Made by a program: the position numbers and the translations under genes. Of a stretch of DNA of 64,000 nt, positions 1 through 10,539 are shown piece after piece. The stretch lies in contig NC_060027.1 in assembly GCF_021134715.1 (NCBI RefSeq), forward strand, positions 4,216,001-4,280,000, written 5' to 3'. Below the pieces are notes generated by a model. That model saw nothing but the letters and a program-made list of their open reading frames with translations. It had not been told where the DNA came from and did not search any database. Every line of letters begins with the position of its first letter. The first letter of the stretch is position 1. Source of the stretch: Daphnia pulex (taxonomy: Eukaryota > Arthropoda > Branchiopoda > Diplostraca > Daphniidae).

Positions 1-103
1 TACTTTTTCACAAGCTTCTGAGAACCCAAATTGGTATATTAAATAAAACCAATACATTGAGATTACTTGACAAATTAACCTGTTTTTGTTGTTGTGTCTA
101 CAG

Positions 104-275
104 GACTCTGTTCACACAAGAAGGTGTAATAGAAATGATTGGCTTTGGAAGAATGAGCTGGCTCATTGAAGTGTTTGCAACAAAGTTTCTCACAAGAGGT
201 GCAAAGCGCAATGTTTCCATAATGGAAGAACTGATGAAAGAGAGGCTTGCAGCTTTCAAACTCTTAGCACAGTAA
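104..275 (+). CDS. 3'-terminal coding exon of an unrecognised gene
   Basis: The exon follows a good acceptor (pyrimidine-rich tract ending TCTACAG at 103). It starts with the last base of a split codon and ends at a TAA at 273-275, giving about 57 residues beginning TLFTQEGVIEMIGFGRMSW and ending KERLAAFKLLAQ. The amphipathic, Lys/Glu-rich C-terminal end reads like real protein, but I do not recognise the family and assign no function. The rest of the gene lies to the left of the window. It is transcribed towards POP4, so the two genes are convergent, about 480 bp stop to stop. Confidence 0.6.
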
Positions 276-751
276 TATACTCATTGTTTTGTCTCTGTGA
301 TATTGAAAAATGTTTCAGTTGTTGGCAATTAGTGAATGAGATCTAGTCCCGTAGAACGTCGGTGAGTGTTTCCTAAATAGATATCGGTAAATTCCGTTTG
401 TTAAGGTTTTGTGGATGCTAAACTGCCATTTATGCGCAACCGAGTTAATGGGTAATGATTCGCAAGTCTAATGTTAGCAATCAACTCTAACCGGAAGGAC
501 AATTTTGTACCAATGAGTGGTTCTGTTAAGTGTAGTTCCTTTTTTACCGTTTACGCTACAAGACGTAACTATTCACTGTTAAACCGTTAAGTAGAAAAAT
601 GAAATATATGTTATTCCTGCGTGTTCCAAGAAAACTAGCGTACATTGATCTTGAAGAAACAAATATTAATGAAACACCTACAAACCTTTTTAAAAGCAAA
701 TCTAACAAGAAAATTCCAGAAGTTATTCCCAGTTTTATTCTTAACAAAAAA
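276..751. other. Convergent 3' intergenic region
   Basis: This lies between the stop of the first gene and the stop of POP4. It should hold both 3' UTRs. No convincing coding exon was seen. Confidence 0.5.
734..739 (-). terminator. Polyadenylation signal AATAAA of POP4
   Basis: On the minus strand an AATAAA hexamer lies 13 nt past the POP4 stop codon, implying a very short 3' UTR. Confidence 0.5.
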
Positions 752-1721
752 TCACAGATCTATAGTCGGCCGACTTTTAAATTTCCTTGATGCCCTTTCA
801 CTAGGTCTGATGTTCATATGATTACCAAACAATGTAAAAGTCCACCTGCTAATGTTGAACGTGAATACACTGTCTCTCTTGGGAATAACTGTGTTGAAAA
901 AGTACAAAATTAGTTTTTAAAATAAAATAATAAAATAAAGTTTGTGGTTCAGTTAAATTACTTTTGAGTTTATCTTCCTCACAAATGATTTGAAAGGTGT
1001 TTTTGGTTTCTTGTACAACAATGCCCTTTGCACCAATATAAGATGGGCACTTGGACCTTGTTACCATGAGCAAACACCCATGATAGTCAGCCTTTGCAAT
1101 TTTTTGATACAGCCCATCCTTATTGGCTCCAGTAGCACTAAAATTGGAAAATAATTCATGAAAGTATTTTCCTGCTAATTTCAGGGTAGTATTACATACC
1201 TTATTTCCAAATTTAGATTATTTTCCATGTACTCTACCCACAATTGGTGCAATGGGGCTAATGATGCATATTTTATGCCTGTTTTTGGCAACTTATGGAG
1301 GCCAAGTTTTCTTTTCTCAATTGAAGTGAGAAGCTTCTTTTTTGTTCGTTTACTCTTATTATCCTTCAGAGTCTTGTTATTCTTCAAGGGAAAGTTCTAA
1401 ATAACAAAAAAAAGTGTTAGAGAGAGAGACAAAAATATTTGTAGCCTATAGCTACCTTTTTAAACTGAGCGGTCAATTCCTCTGTGTCTGCTACAGTTTT
1501 AGGCTTCATGTACTCAATCAGAAAATTTTCATCTTTGTTTAAATTTTTAGTAGTTGAGCCCAATATATGTGATTGTTGTTCCAGAGTAATACGAGCATCG
1601 ACAGGTAAAGGTTCGTAAAATATGGACTCAGCAAGCTCTTTGCGGCTTGCTAGTTAAACAAACAAAAATTAATTCTTATAATGCCTCCAAAACAAAAAAC
1701 AAATTTACCTTTTTTCGCCAT
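752..1721 (-). CDS. POP4: Ribonuclease P/MRP protein subunit p29 (POP4/Rpp29)
   Basis: This is a subunit of nuclear RNase P and RNase MRP, which trim the 5' ends of pre-tRNA and process pre-rRNA; Rpp29 binds the RNA through an Sm-like beta-barrel. Five exons, read right to left, join in frame: 1721-1709, 1649-1456, 1396-1200, 1137-962 and 888-752. All four introns are GT-AG, and the product is 238 aa against about 220 in human. Diagnostic stretches are LLMVTRSKCPSYIGAKG (about residues 158-174), the following VQETKNTFQIICEEDKLK, and the end PSERASRKFKSRPTIDL, all matching the conserved Rpp29 C-terminal domain. The N-terminal half is Lys-rich and variable, as usual for the family. The first coding exon is only 13 nt. 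The gene is divergent to CHMP1. Confidence 0.95.
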
Positions 1722-2209
1722 GATTAGATGAACTCATGAAAAGTGTATCTACTTTATTTTGGGATTCGTTTGTTTTACCACGTTTTCTGCTATGGTTTTC
1801 TCACTCGTATTTTCATATTTACACCAAAGCAATGTTGTCATTGTTGTCACTACAGTAAATAATGAAATAATAATATAGTGAAAATGTGTATGCAAATTCA
1901 GAAATTAATGTTCATATTTTAATAGCTTAAAAATCGTCATTAACCTATTAGTTATTATCGAATAAAATTTCAGAATTTTTTTCTTTTTCCTCTTTAAATA
2001 AATATGGCATCCTGCAAGTATTCTTTTTCACTCTGACACTCTCAGCTGGAAAATTTCATCACAAACCTTGAGTCACAACATTTCCGTGTCATAATTGACT
2101 GCCTGATCTGATAATCCTCAATCCTGGTGAAGTGCTTAATTGTATTGTATCGTGTCAGTGTATTCGAATACCTCAGAAGTTTCACTGTGCGTCATTTCGT
2201 ATTGTCGAA
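1722..2209. promoter_or_regulatory. Shared divergent promoter of POP4 and CHMP1
   Basis: The 488 bp between the two start codons are AT-rich and lack an obvious TATA box or coding exon. Two housekeeping genes are transcribed away from each other, so a bidirectional promoter is inferred from layout only. Confidence 0.5.
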
Positions 2210-3260
2210 ATGGAGAGTATCCTTTTCAAAATAGTATAATGATTTTTGCGGGATAGTATTTACGTATGATTATATCGTTTATTATCTTCTATCGTGTTTT
2301 ATTCATTTTAAAAACACAAATTCATCTTTTCAATAGTTGATGCTTTGTTAACTTAACACTAGCATTTATTAATATTTAAAAAGACATATTTTCTGTCCAT
2401 GGTACTATTGTATCTCTTACTTTTATAAAACCAAATATTTAATGCCAGTTACGGCTGTGCATTTTCTGTTCAGTGATTTCATTAACGATAGCTTCAAATT
2501 GTTCAAATTTTCCTTAACCCAAGTTTTATTTAGATCACCTTTTTAGCTTGAAATTTACGGTCAAAGAATTTGAGAGGAATTCAAAGAAATGTGACAAAGA
2601 AGAGAAACTGGAGAGGACCAAATTGAAGAAAGCCATTCAAAAAGGGAACATGGAGGTGGCACGCATTCACGGCGAAAATGCTATTCGCCAAAAAAATCAG
2701 TCTCTCAATTTTCTTCGAATGGCGGCACGAATTGATGCAGTAGCCAGCCGAGTGCAAACAGCCGTGACCACTAAGAAGGTACACTTTGGATCTACATATC
2801 CTTTATGGCGGCGATTCCCTGTAATCTTTATTTCCCAAAGGTCACCCAATCGATGGCTGGTGTTGTCAAAGCAATGGACAGTGCCATGCGATCCATGAAC
2901 TTGGAGAAGATTTCAGCTCTAATGGACAAATTTGAAAAGCAGTTTGAAGATCTGGACGTTCAGAGCTCGTGCATGGATACGGCCATGTCTCAAACGACAA
3001 CCACCAGCGTTCCCCAAAACGACGTCGACTTCCTTATGCAACAAGTTGCAGATGAAGCGGGGTAATAATTTATTTGAATGTTTGAAATATTCAATAGATA
3101 ACAAAACTTTGTTACGTCACACAGTATTGAGCTTAACATGGAACTCCCGCAAGGCAATACGAGCACTTTGAACCCGAGCGTCGCCGTTGGATCTTCCACA
3201 CAAGCCTCTACCGAACAGGATGAATTGACGCAACGCTTAGCCCGCCTACGTCAAATGTAA
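2210..3260 (+). CDS. CHMP1: ESCRT-III subunit CHMP1 (charged multivesicular body protein 1)
   Basis: CHMP1 is an ESCRT-III protein that polymerises on membranes and recruits Vps4/spastin-type ATPases through a C-terminal MIM1 helix; it acts in multivesicular body sorting, abscission and nuclear envelope repair. Exons are 2210-2216, 2534-2778, 2841-3061 and 3125-3260, giving 202 aa (human CHMP1A/B are 196-199). The start MENHLFSLKF fits the family N-terminus only if the 7-nt exon 1 is spliced at 2216/2534. Family signatures include KKAIQKGNMEVARIHGENAI, MNLEKISALMDKFEKQFEDL and the MIM1 end DELTQRLARLRQM (residues 190-202). Intron 1 has U12-type signals (GTATCCTTTT donor, TTCCTTAAC branch site); introns 2 and 3 are ordinary GT-AG. 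A candidate AATAAA lies at 3367-3372. Confidence 0.95.
2217..2533 (+). other. U12-type (minor spliceosome) intron in CHMP1
   Basis: The donor GTATCCTTTT at 2217-2226 matches the U12 GT-subtype consensus. The branch site TTCCTTAAC at 2510-2518 matches the U12 consensus exactly and sits about 16 nt from the acceptor AG at 2532-2533, inside the expected spacing. Splicing here restores the conserved CHMP1 N-terminus; other nearby donor choices give a stop or a frame break. Confidence 0.85.
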
Positions 3261-6200
3261 AAGTTTTTCTTTTAATGATTCAATCCATCTCTAAATGTGG
3301 AGTTCCTTTAAATTCACTCAACGCGCTCTACGACGAAAAAAACAAAAAGACTTTCGAGAAATTTAAAATAAAAGTGAGTTTACCGCCCACCATTCGCCTG
3401 TTTGAACTAATTCATAACTCGTGGGTGTTGTACAATTCTTTCGGCGCTATGAGGTTTTCTTGTCGTTGATAGCGCTTCATTACCATGTATAAGAATCCGA
3501 ATAAATTTTGTTTCCCGATGATAGCATTATCGTTTTGTAAAAAAGAATAAGAGAATGATTTTAAAATATTGCAACTTTTTTCACCCAACGCCAATTGAAA
3601 TGTTGACTTTAATTAATTATTCTCGTCCAATTTTATATTTGTCCACCGTTGCCTTGGTAGCTCCTTCACGTTGACTCTCGTTGTCAGGAGCGTCTGGAGC
3701 ATCCTTTATACGAATATAACCCTTGCCAACATTCTAGTCTCTCCGCTAAGCAACATGTCAAAGAGCTAGAAATTGGATTCTGCCATAACGAAGACCGCCA
3801 ACACGTGATGAGAAAAAAATAAGTACTCTCTGGCTTTTCTTTATTGCACTTTCCGACGTGAACACACAAGAACCGTTCCACCATCGCATAGTGACCGTTT
3901 TCTTAAAAAAAAAATGATTATCTTTTGTGACGTTCGTATAATAGTGATTAATAACGCAGAAAGTAATTAGTTCAAAAAATCCATTTTCTTTCTCTCGTTT
4001 ACTTATTACTAGTGTCTCAGTCAACGGAGGAAATGAGAGCTAAAGTATACAAAGTACAATTTTCGGGAAATGTTTTCCAGTTTTGTTGTTAAATCTGTTC
4101 GAATCTCCTGTGCATAGTCGCCGAATCAAAGAAGGATCAATAGGGTTATACCGTGTTCTCAATTTGACAAAAAAAAGAAAAGAAAAAAGAAAATGGTGGA
4201 AAAAAGCCAGTGGACAATGCTCTTGTTGGTTGAGAAATAAATCGAATGGGCAAGTGTACATTTCTCACCCGAATTCGATTTCAGGCTCTCCTGAATAAAT
4301 CGCTTTTCCCCTTTTTATAAATACATGGGACGACGTCTATGACGGGCGTCTCACGCAGAGTGCCAGCAAAGCTCCGGTTGCTCCTGGTTGTGACAGCTCG
4401 ACCATTTCGTCTTCTATACACAGTCAATATTAGAAATTGGATCGTTCGGATGCGATCGACCTGCAAGGGCGTTCCAAGAAACCTTTCGATAATCCAAACT
4501 ATTACGCGAATAATTCCAATAACGCGTGATAATTCTTCGCGTGATTTTTCCAATGGCGAATAAACATCAAATGTGCGTCCCAGGATCATTTTTCAACGTG
4601 CAGTTTTAGCTTAGAAATTTTTTGGGGGGGCGATTACATGTGTGTGGTCGTCCTTGGGTGAAAATGAAAGTGGCGGTGGGAACCAGCAACGCTGTGGTCG
4701 CATAAAGAAGCTCAAATAAGAATAGCGATCTCCCCCAGCAGCGAAAATATAAAGCCCACTGCTATATATATACATGTTAGAATGGTCTTGATAAGAGAGA
4801 GAGAGAGAATCTGCAGCTGGCGACTTTCGATCAGAGAACAAAGTAATAAGCCATTATATGTAGACATATAGAGATCTATATATCCGCGTGGCGGTTCTCC
4901 GCTTATAGACACATAGACAACAGGCAACTTCTTTCTTTCTTGGCAACGCCCACTGATTTTTGGCTTAGTTTCATCCAGCTCACAATCATGACTCTTGGTT
5001 ATAAAAGGGATAAAAGCCAGCGTCGTTCTACGCGTCTGTATATGTACTACGTGTGTATAGGAGAGGGTATTGATTAGCCGGAGCTAAAACACCGACGCTG
5101 ATGCCGCGAAAAACAAACGTCCTATATACCCACACAAATGTTGGAATACATAGAAAAGGATTCCTATTGTTTTCAATCACTTAACATAAAAGAATATAGC
5201 GCTGGACTCGAGATAAAAATATCTAGGGCACACACACGACACACACACACACATATTTAGACTCCTTGGCTCCTAGCGGCCGTGTGCCATTTGCAAAAAG
5301 GAGCCATCCCGCAGTGATAAATGGCAAACATTTGTCCCCCTTTTTCCTCTCTCTCTAGCTTCTCCACCAAGTCATGTCCAATATTTATGGTGAATTAAAT
5401 GTGCATAGACATGTCACGTACATATAACACACCGTGAGAAAAACGGACGGACGGACGGGTAGAGAGTATCCGTTGAACTTGGGCGACGTGCGTCAGAATT
5501 AATAAAGATCTTTTAAAAGAAAAGAAAATAAGGGAGTTGGGAGCTTCAATTCCCAGATTCCATTTTCCGTTCTTTTTATTCGCCATTAATGAACGCCCAT
5601 GCAATCTAGGCGCTATTCATCGATCGTGATAGGCCGGTGAAACTTGTTGCTTTCGTCAAATCCCCAGATTACTTACAATATTCGACTTGCAAAGAAATTA
5701 AATCATTTGAATGGGGTCTGTTGGGGATTTGAATAGGTAAACTGCCCTCGTTCATGTTTCGACCCATAACCGCACTGCTATATATATTTAGCAACTGGTG
5801 ATTGATGTGGCAGAACCGTTTTTTATTCGCCGGGATTTTGGCAAAGTGAATTCTCCATAATCTGCTGCTGGATGACAGCTGTCGCCATCCTTCACCGCGC
5901 CCAGCCTGACATTCACTCCAATAACACCTCGACGAGGAATGTTAGACAATCAGTCACTAGTACGCGCTGTCTCATTACCGTATATACATCACCCACCCCC
6001 CCAAAAAATAATAGCATCACACTCGGCGGAGATATGATAATAAATCCAAAAATCAGTTGATTTTAATTTTGTTTCTTTGTTTCAAACTTGGAAGTGTGAT
6101 TTTCTAATTTCAGCTAGTATACAGTACGGTTCCGACTAACTTGGAATAGTTCACCTATAGAGTATATAGTTGCCTGTATACTATGCCGAGTGAGTTAAAT

Positions 6201-7807
6201 TTTAGATAGTGACTCGATAAGACACTCAAGCCGCTCCGAGGGAATTTCCCATATCGATTGGTCTGTGTATGAGAAACTTTGACACGGTTAAACGAATCAT
6301 AAGGTCATATGGCACACAAGCGTGCCGTACGCACACTCAGCACCCGACGGCATCACTTAAGATCTTCAACTTTCTAGTGCTCCGATCATAGTAGATTAGA
6401 CAATATCACAAACTCAAGAATATAATGACTTATTGTTAACAGGTTGGTATTATTCACTATAGCTCCGAATGACGCACTTGTCTATATACGTAGTACACAT
6501 CGGTCATTTCTCATTGCTTTTCCTTCACATGAATCCAACGATAAGTTCAATATAAGGCGCCACGCAATAATACCCCCCGATAGACTTGGGTTTTCATTTG
6601 ATTAGCTTGATGACATGTTACATGTTCTCTGTTGTTATATACTATCATTACAAGAGTCGTGCTGCAGCAGTTTGGCCGATTTGCCGATCGGAAAGGTTAT
6701 CGATTTACTTGTTCAAGTTAGATACCGTATCTCTCTTATTCTCGGTCGATCGTCAACCACTTACGATAATTGGTCAAGTGCTCTTCCTTGCAGCACAAAT
6801 AATGGACAAACTTGGTGAACACAGCAAGTATATAACAGCTCGGTAATTATAATGGGAATTATCTTTTTTTCTATTTTTTCCTTCATTTTTAAGGGTTTGG
6901 TGAATATATCGATTGGGCGGGCTGCTTCGGGGAATGGCATTTTAAAAATATAATCAACTGTAATTCGATTTTTTTTTTGGTAGGGGCTGCCTGCATGCAG
7001 CTGGGCGAGACACCTAGCGATAAAGAACCGTAAAGACCATGTTTTCGTCGTCGTCTCTCTAAAGAAGAAAAGATAAAAGATATTTCGCATCTGAATTTTT
7101 GTCCGCCATAATATCTTTGGCCCAATAATAGCCTTCGCCGATAATGGGATTTTCCGCATCGCCAGATTGATTCGACGGGACATTTGATTTCTTTTTAAAA
7201 GAATGCAAAACGTGTGCTGGAACAGACGGGATTGTAAATTTTAGTCGTCATCATTTGCAAGTTAATTTTGTTTCACGATTATCATTTTCTCCGAAACAAA
7301 ATCTTCTTCGTCTAAAATTCGAAACATTTTGACTCTGCGAATTCAAATTTCCCCGCCATTTCATGTCCTTTGTATTATGGCGAATCAACTATACGAATTG
7401 ATTACACACGACGTATAGTACCGAATGACGCTATACTGATGTTGGCACGCGTCTTGTGGCGATGCACGCAATGATGGAGGGCGGTGATATAATCTACACA
7501 GGTTTTGATTTACAGTAAGACGGTCGTATTATATTTTATAAATCAGCCGCCGTGTTGTGCTGCGCATGTTGGATCTTTTGTCAAAGGGTGTCGAGGTGTG
7601 CGGAAGTGTAAACAATCACGCAGCGGTTGACTTGCGTGTTATTCGTCTGTCACGCGCTTCTCTTCTTACAAGACGATATAGGTCAAATACTACATCATCT
7701 TTCTCTCTCTCTCTTGTGTGCGACTATTCGACAATTAAATTTAGCGAGACTTTATAGACTTTCAAGCGCATAGAGAGAGCAAACAAGCCGTACATTTTAA
7801 CACACGC
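3261..7807. other. Gene-poor intergenic DNA
   Basis: About 4.5 kb with no exon chain or known domain. It is AT-rich with many short TATATA runs and (CA)n tracts, for example near 5228-5255. Short open frames here lack codon bias and splice context. It may include CHMP1 3' UTR and distal regulatory DNA. Confidence 0.5.
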
Positions 7808-8522
7808 ATCCCCCCTACACCCAACACACACATCCCCCCTCCCCAGCCGATGCATATCTGCTGAAGGGTGTTTACATCAGCCACCAAATCACTCAGTTAT
7901 TGACAGGTCACTGTCAATTAAACCGCCATCTCTTCAAAATCAAGAAAATTCAGTCACCAGTGTGTGACTGTGGCACCGAAGAAGAATCCATCGAGCACTT
8001 CCTTTTCACGTGCTGCCTGTTCACAGCGCAAAGGAAAACATTCAAAGAAGCTTGCTTGAACAAAATAAGGGACTATCCACCCCCACTAACAACAGTAGCA
8101 ACGTCATCAGCCATCTGGAAAGCACTTCTAAATTTCATCAAGGAAACTCGGCGATTAGATCACAAAAGAGAAGAGTGAAACCCATAGTAATAGCGCACAT
8201 CTTTTAATTTTTATCCGTCTTACAAATTGTTTTAATATATCCACCACACTATCATTTTCCTACTTATCCGCCTTGAAATTCAGTCATACCCTCCAACTAT
8301 CCTTTCAAATCCGTCTTCGTAAAATTAAAAGATGAAACCTAATGCAAAAGCAAACCCCTGCTCCTATACATATCAAATTTATTATATTTACAAAACCTAT
8401 GTCTCCATATTTGTCTTTTAGTTGTGATAACATTCATGTATAGTTTATGAGCACAGGCAACACTCAAGTCTGAGTAGGCCTGGTAATACAAAAAAAAAAA
8501 AAAAAAAAAATCCCCCCTACAC
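7808..8522 (+). mobile_element. 5'-truncated non-LTR retrotransposon with target-site duplication
   Basis: A 12-bp direct repeat TCCCCCCTACAC (7809-7820 and 8511-8522) flanks an insert that ends in a pure run of 21 A (8490-8510). The insert carries the 3' end of a reverse-transcriptase ORF followed by about 310 bp of 3' UTR. Poly(A), flanking duplication and loss of the 5' part are the signature of target-primed reverse transcription. The intact tail and duplication suggest a fairly young insertion. Confidence 0.85.
7821..8178 (+). pseudogene. C-terminal remnant of a non-LTR retrotransposon polyprotein (ORF2 tail)
   Basis: The frame is open from the insert's left edge to a TGA at 8176-8178. 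It contains QLLTGHCQLNRHLFKIKK followed by the C-x-C-G...H-x4-C knuckle (CDCGTEEESIEHFLFTC). This combination is typical of the region after the reverse transcriptase / RNase H domains in Jockey-, R1- and I-like LINE elements. All catalytic domains are missing, so the copy cannot move by itself. The exact clade cannot be set from this tail. Confidence 0.8.
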
Positions 8523-10539
8523 ATGTAAAACAAATAAATCCAGACGATGGATTTTCCATCCAACATTTAATTTGATTCATTTCCCAAAAAGTGACTTATA
8601 ATATTAGCCAAGATGAAAGATTATATATATTGGTTATTCTGTCCTACCAACGGAAATCCGGCCGATGAGGTTTCGCTGATGCTGTCGCTATGGTGATGGG
8701 GGTGGGAGTACTAAATCTCTCTCTTTAATTATTTGCTTTCATTCGCCCGCGCCCAACAACAAACAAAACAAGCCAAATAAACCAACATCTAGACGGTGTA
8801 CTAATACAACTATAGGCTAGCTGGTTTTGACGGTAAATATGGACAAGACAATCGGCTAGATATACAGCGCTGCATGGCCTGGCCATGTTGAGTTCTACAT
8901 ATGACTAAAGGTTATTCCGCGTTGCGCCGCTGCGCAAATGCCGCACAACCGACGATGTGTGTGGAGTTTGGGCGGGCGGGCATCGCCCGTCTATAGGCGC
9001 AAGAGTGGCAGACGTGAGGTGAGTTCCCTGGCCACTCAGTCGACCCGTAACTCTTACCCGGAGTGGAAGCACCGCTCCGATTGATTCGGCCAATATAATA
9101 TACCTATAATATACCATTATTGTTAATTACATCAACGGAAAAACATATTCCAATCCAGTGCATTGATGGGTTTATCTTTTTGAGTTCTTCTTCTATAGCA
9201 ACTTGAATCAATTCAAGGTAAGCCTGTCGTCAACCGAATCATTTTTTAAAACTTTTGGTTTTTATTTTACCTTTTTATTTTTATTTTGGTTGAAAATCTT
9301 TTAAAAAACAAACGAAAAACAAACAAAGGAACTTTATAGTTTTCTTCCTGCGATTCTATTTTGAAATGGAGCAGGGGTCGAATGGGCAGCCATCAAAGTT
9401 TAATAGTTTCGTGAATAGCCAAGTGGGCGTGATAAGAGCAAGAGGAAAAAACGGTGGCTGGCAGAGTGGCACTATCTATCTAAGGCTGGAAGAAAATGTG
9501 CAGAAAGGGGGGAAAATGCGACCATGAATTTATAGGATAGATACTTTTAGACCGTTTGATGTTCCACATTGAATAGACGTTTGCAGCTTTTCTTCTCCGA
9601 CAAAGAACGCGGAGGAGCCCTCACCATATATACTCTAGACACAATCTAAACAGTTGGCTAATATATCTCGGTTATCTCCAACGGCGAAGAGAGCATATCA
9701 AAGTTTCTTTTTATATTATGTCTTCTGTATGCAAAATACATTGATTGCCAAGGCCGTTGCCCGCCCATCTGGCCTGCTGCATATATATCTATCTCAAGTT
9801 TTACATATTGAATTTTTTTTCGCGGCAAACAAAGTTGGAGCCCGTCTTTTGGAATGGAAATTTACTTCTCCCGGAAATTCAAAGTTACATGGTCGGCTAT
9901 AAGCGTCCCGTGTGTGGTTTTCTGCCCACTCTTTGGCTGGGCGGTTAGATATATATTCTTGTTTCTAATTCAATATAGATAAATCACGCGATGAGTATCT
10001 TTTCTCATTTGATTTGATTTGGTTTTTTGGCGGGTGATTTGATTGAAAAATTGGCTATATAGCAATTTCCGCTGGAAATATACGCTGCTGGTCCCGCGAC
10101 TGCTGATTTAGTCGGACAAAATAAAAAGAGGGACGATTATATATATTATATACCACAGGGCCAGCGCAGCAGTATATATATATAGCCGGCCGCCTCAAAT
10201 AAATCCTATTATCAAGTCAATCTATAATAACATTTGGAACTCGAATCGAAATTGGCCGCCAGCCAAAAGTCAATAAAAACATTTTGTTTCGCCATTCAAT
10301 GTAGAGCTGCTAGACCCCCCCTATATAAATAAAAAGCAGTCCGATTTTATATTATATATATCTATAGCACAAAGATTGAAAATAGAACTTATAAGAACCT
10401 TTCAACGTGATGAAATTCCACTTTTTTTCTTTTAAATTTTCCTTCTTTCTTTCATTATGATATTTTAATATTATCCGGAACAGTTTGAAAAGGGGTGCGG
10501 CAATTGCCAGGAGAGAGGGACATCCTGGTGACGGCGACG
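8523..10539. other. Intergenic DNA upstream of the GPCR
   Basis: AT-rich with many TATATA words. A GC-richer patch lies around 8920-9060, but nothing in it reads as a gene. It probably includes the 5' regulatory region and perhaps a non-coding first exon of the receptor gene. Confidence 0.4.

Noticed and set aside
8905..9117. GC-rich minus-strand frame
   Set aside because: Composition rather than protein signal; no homologous motif.
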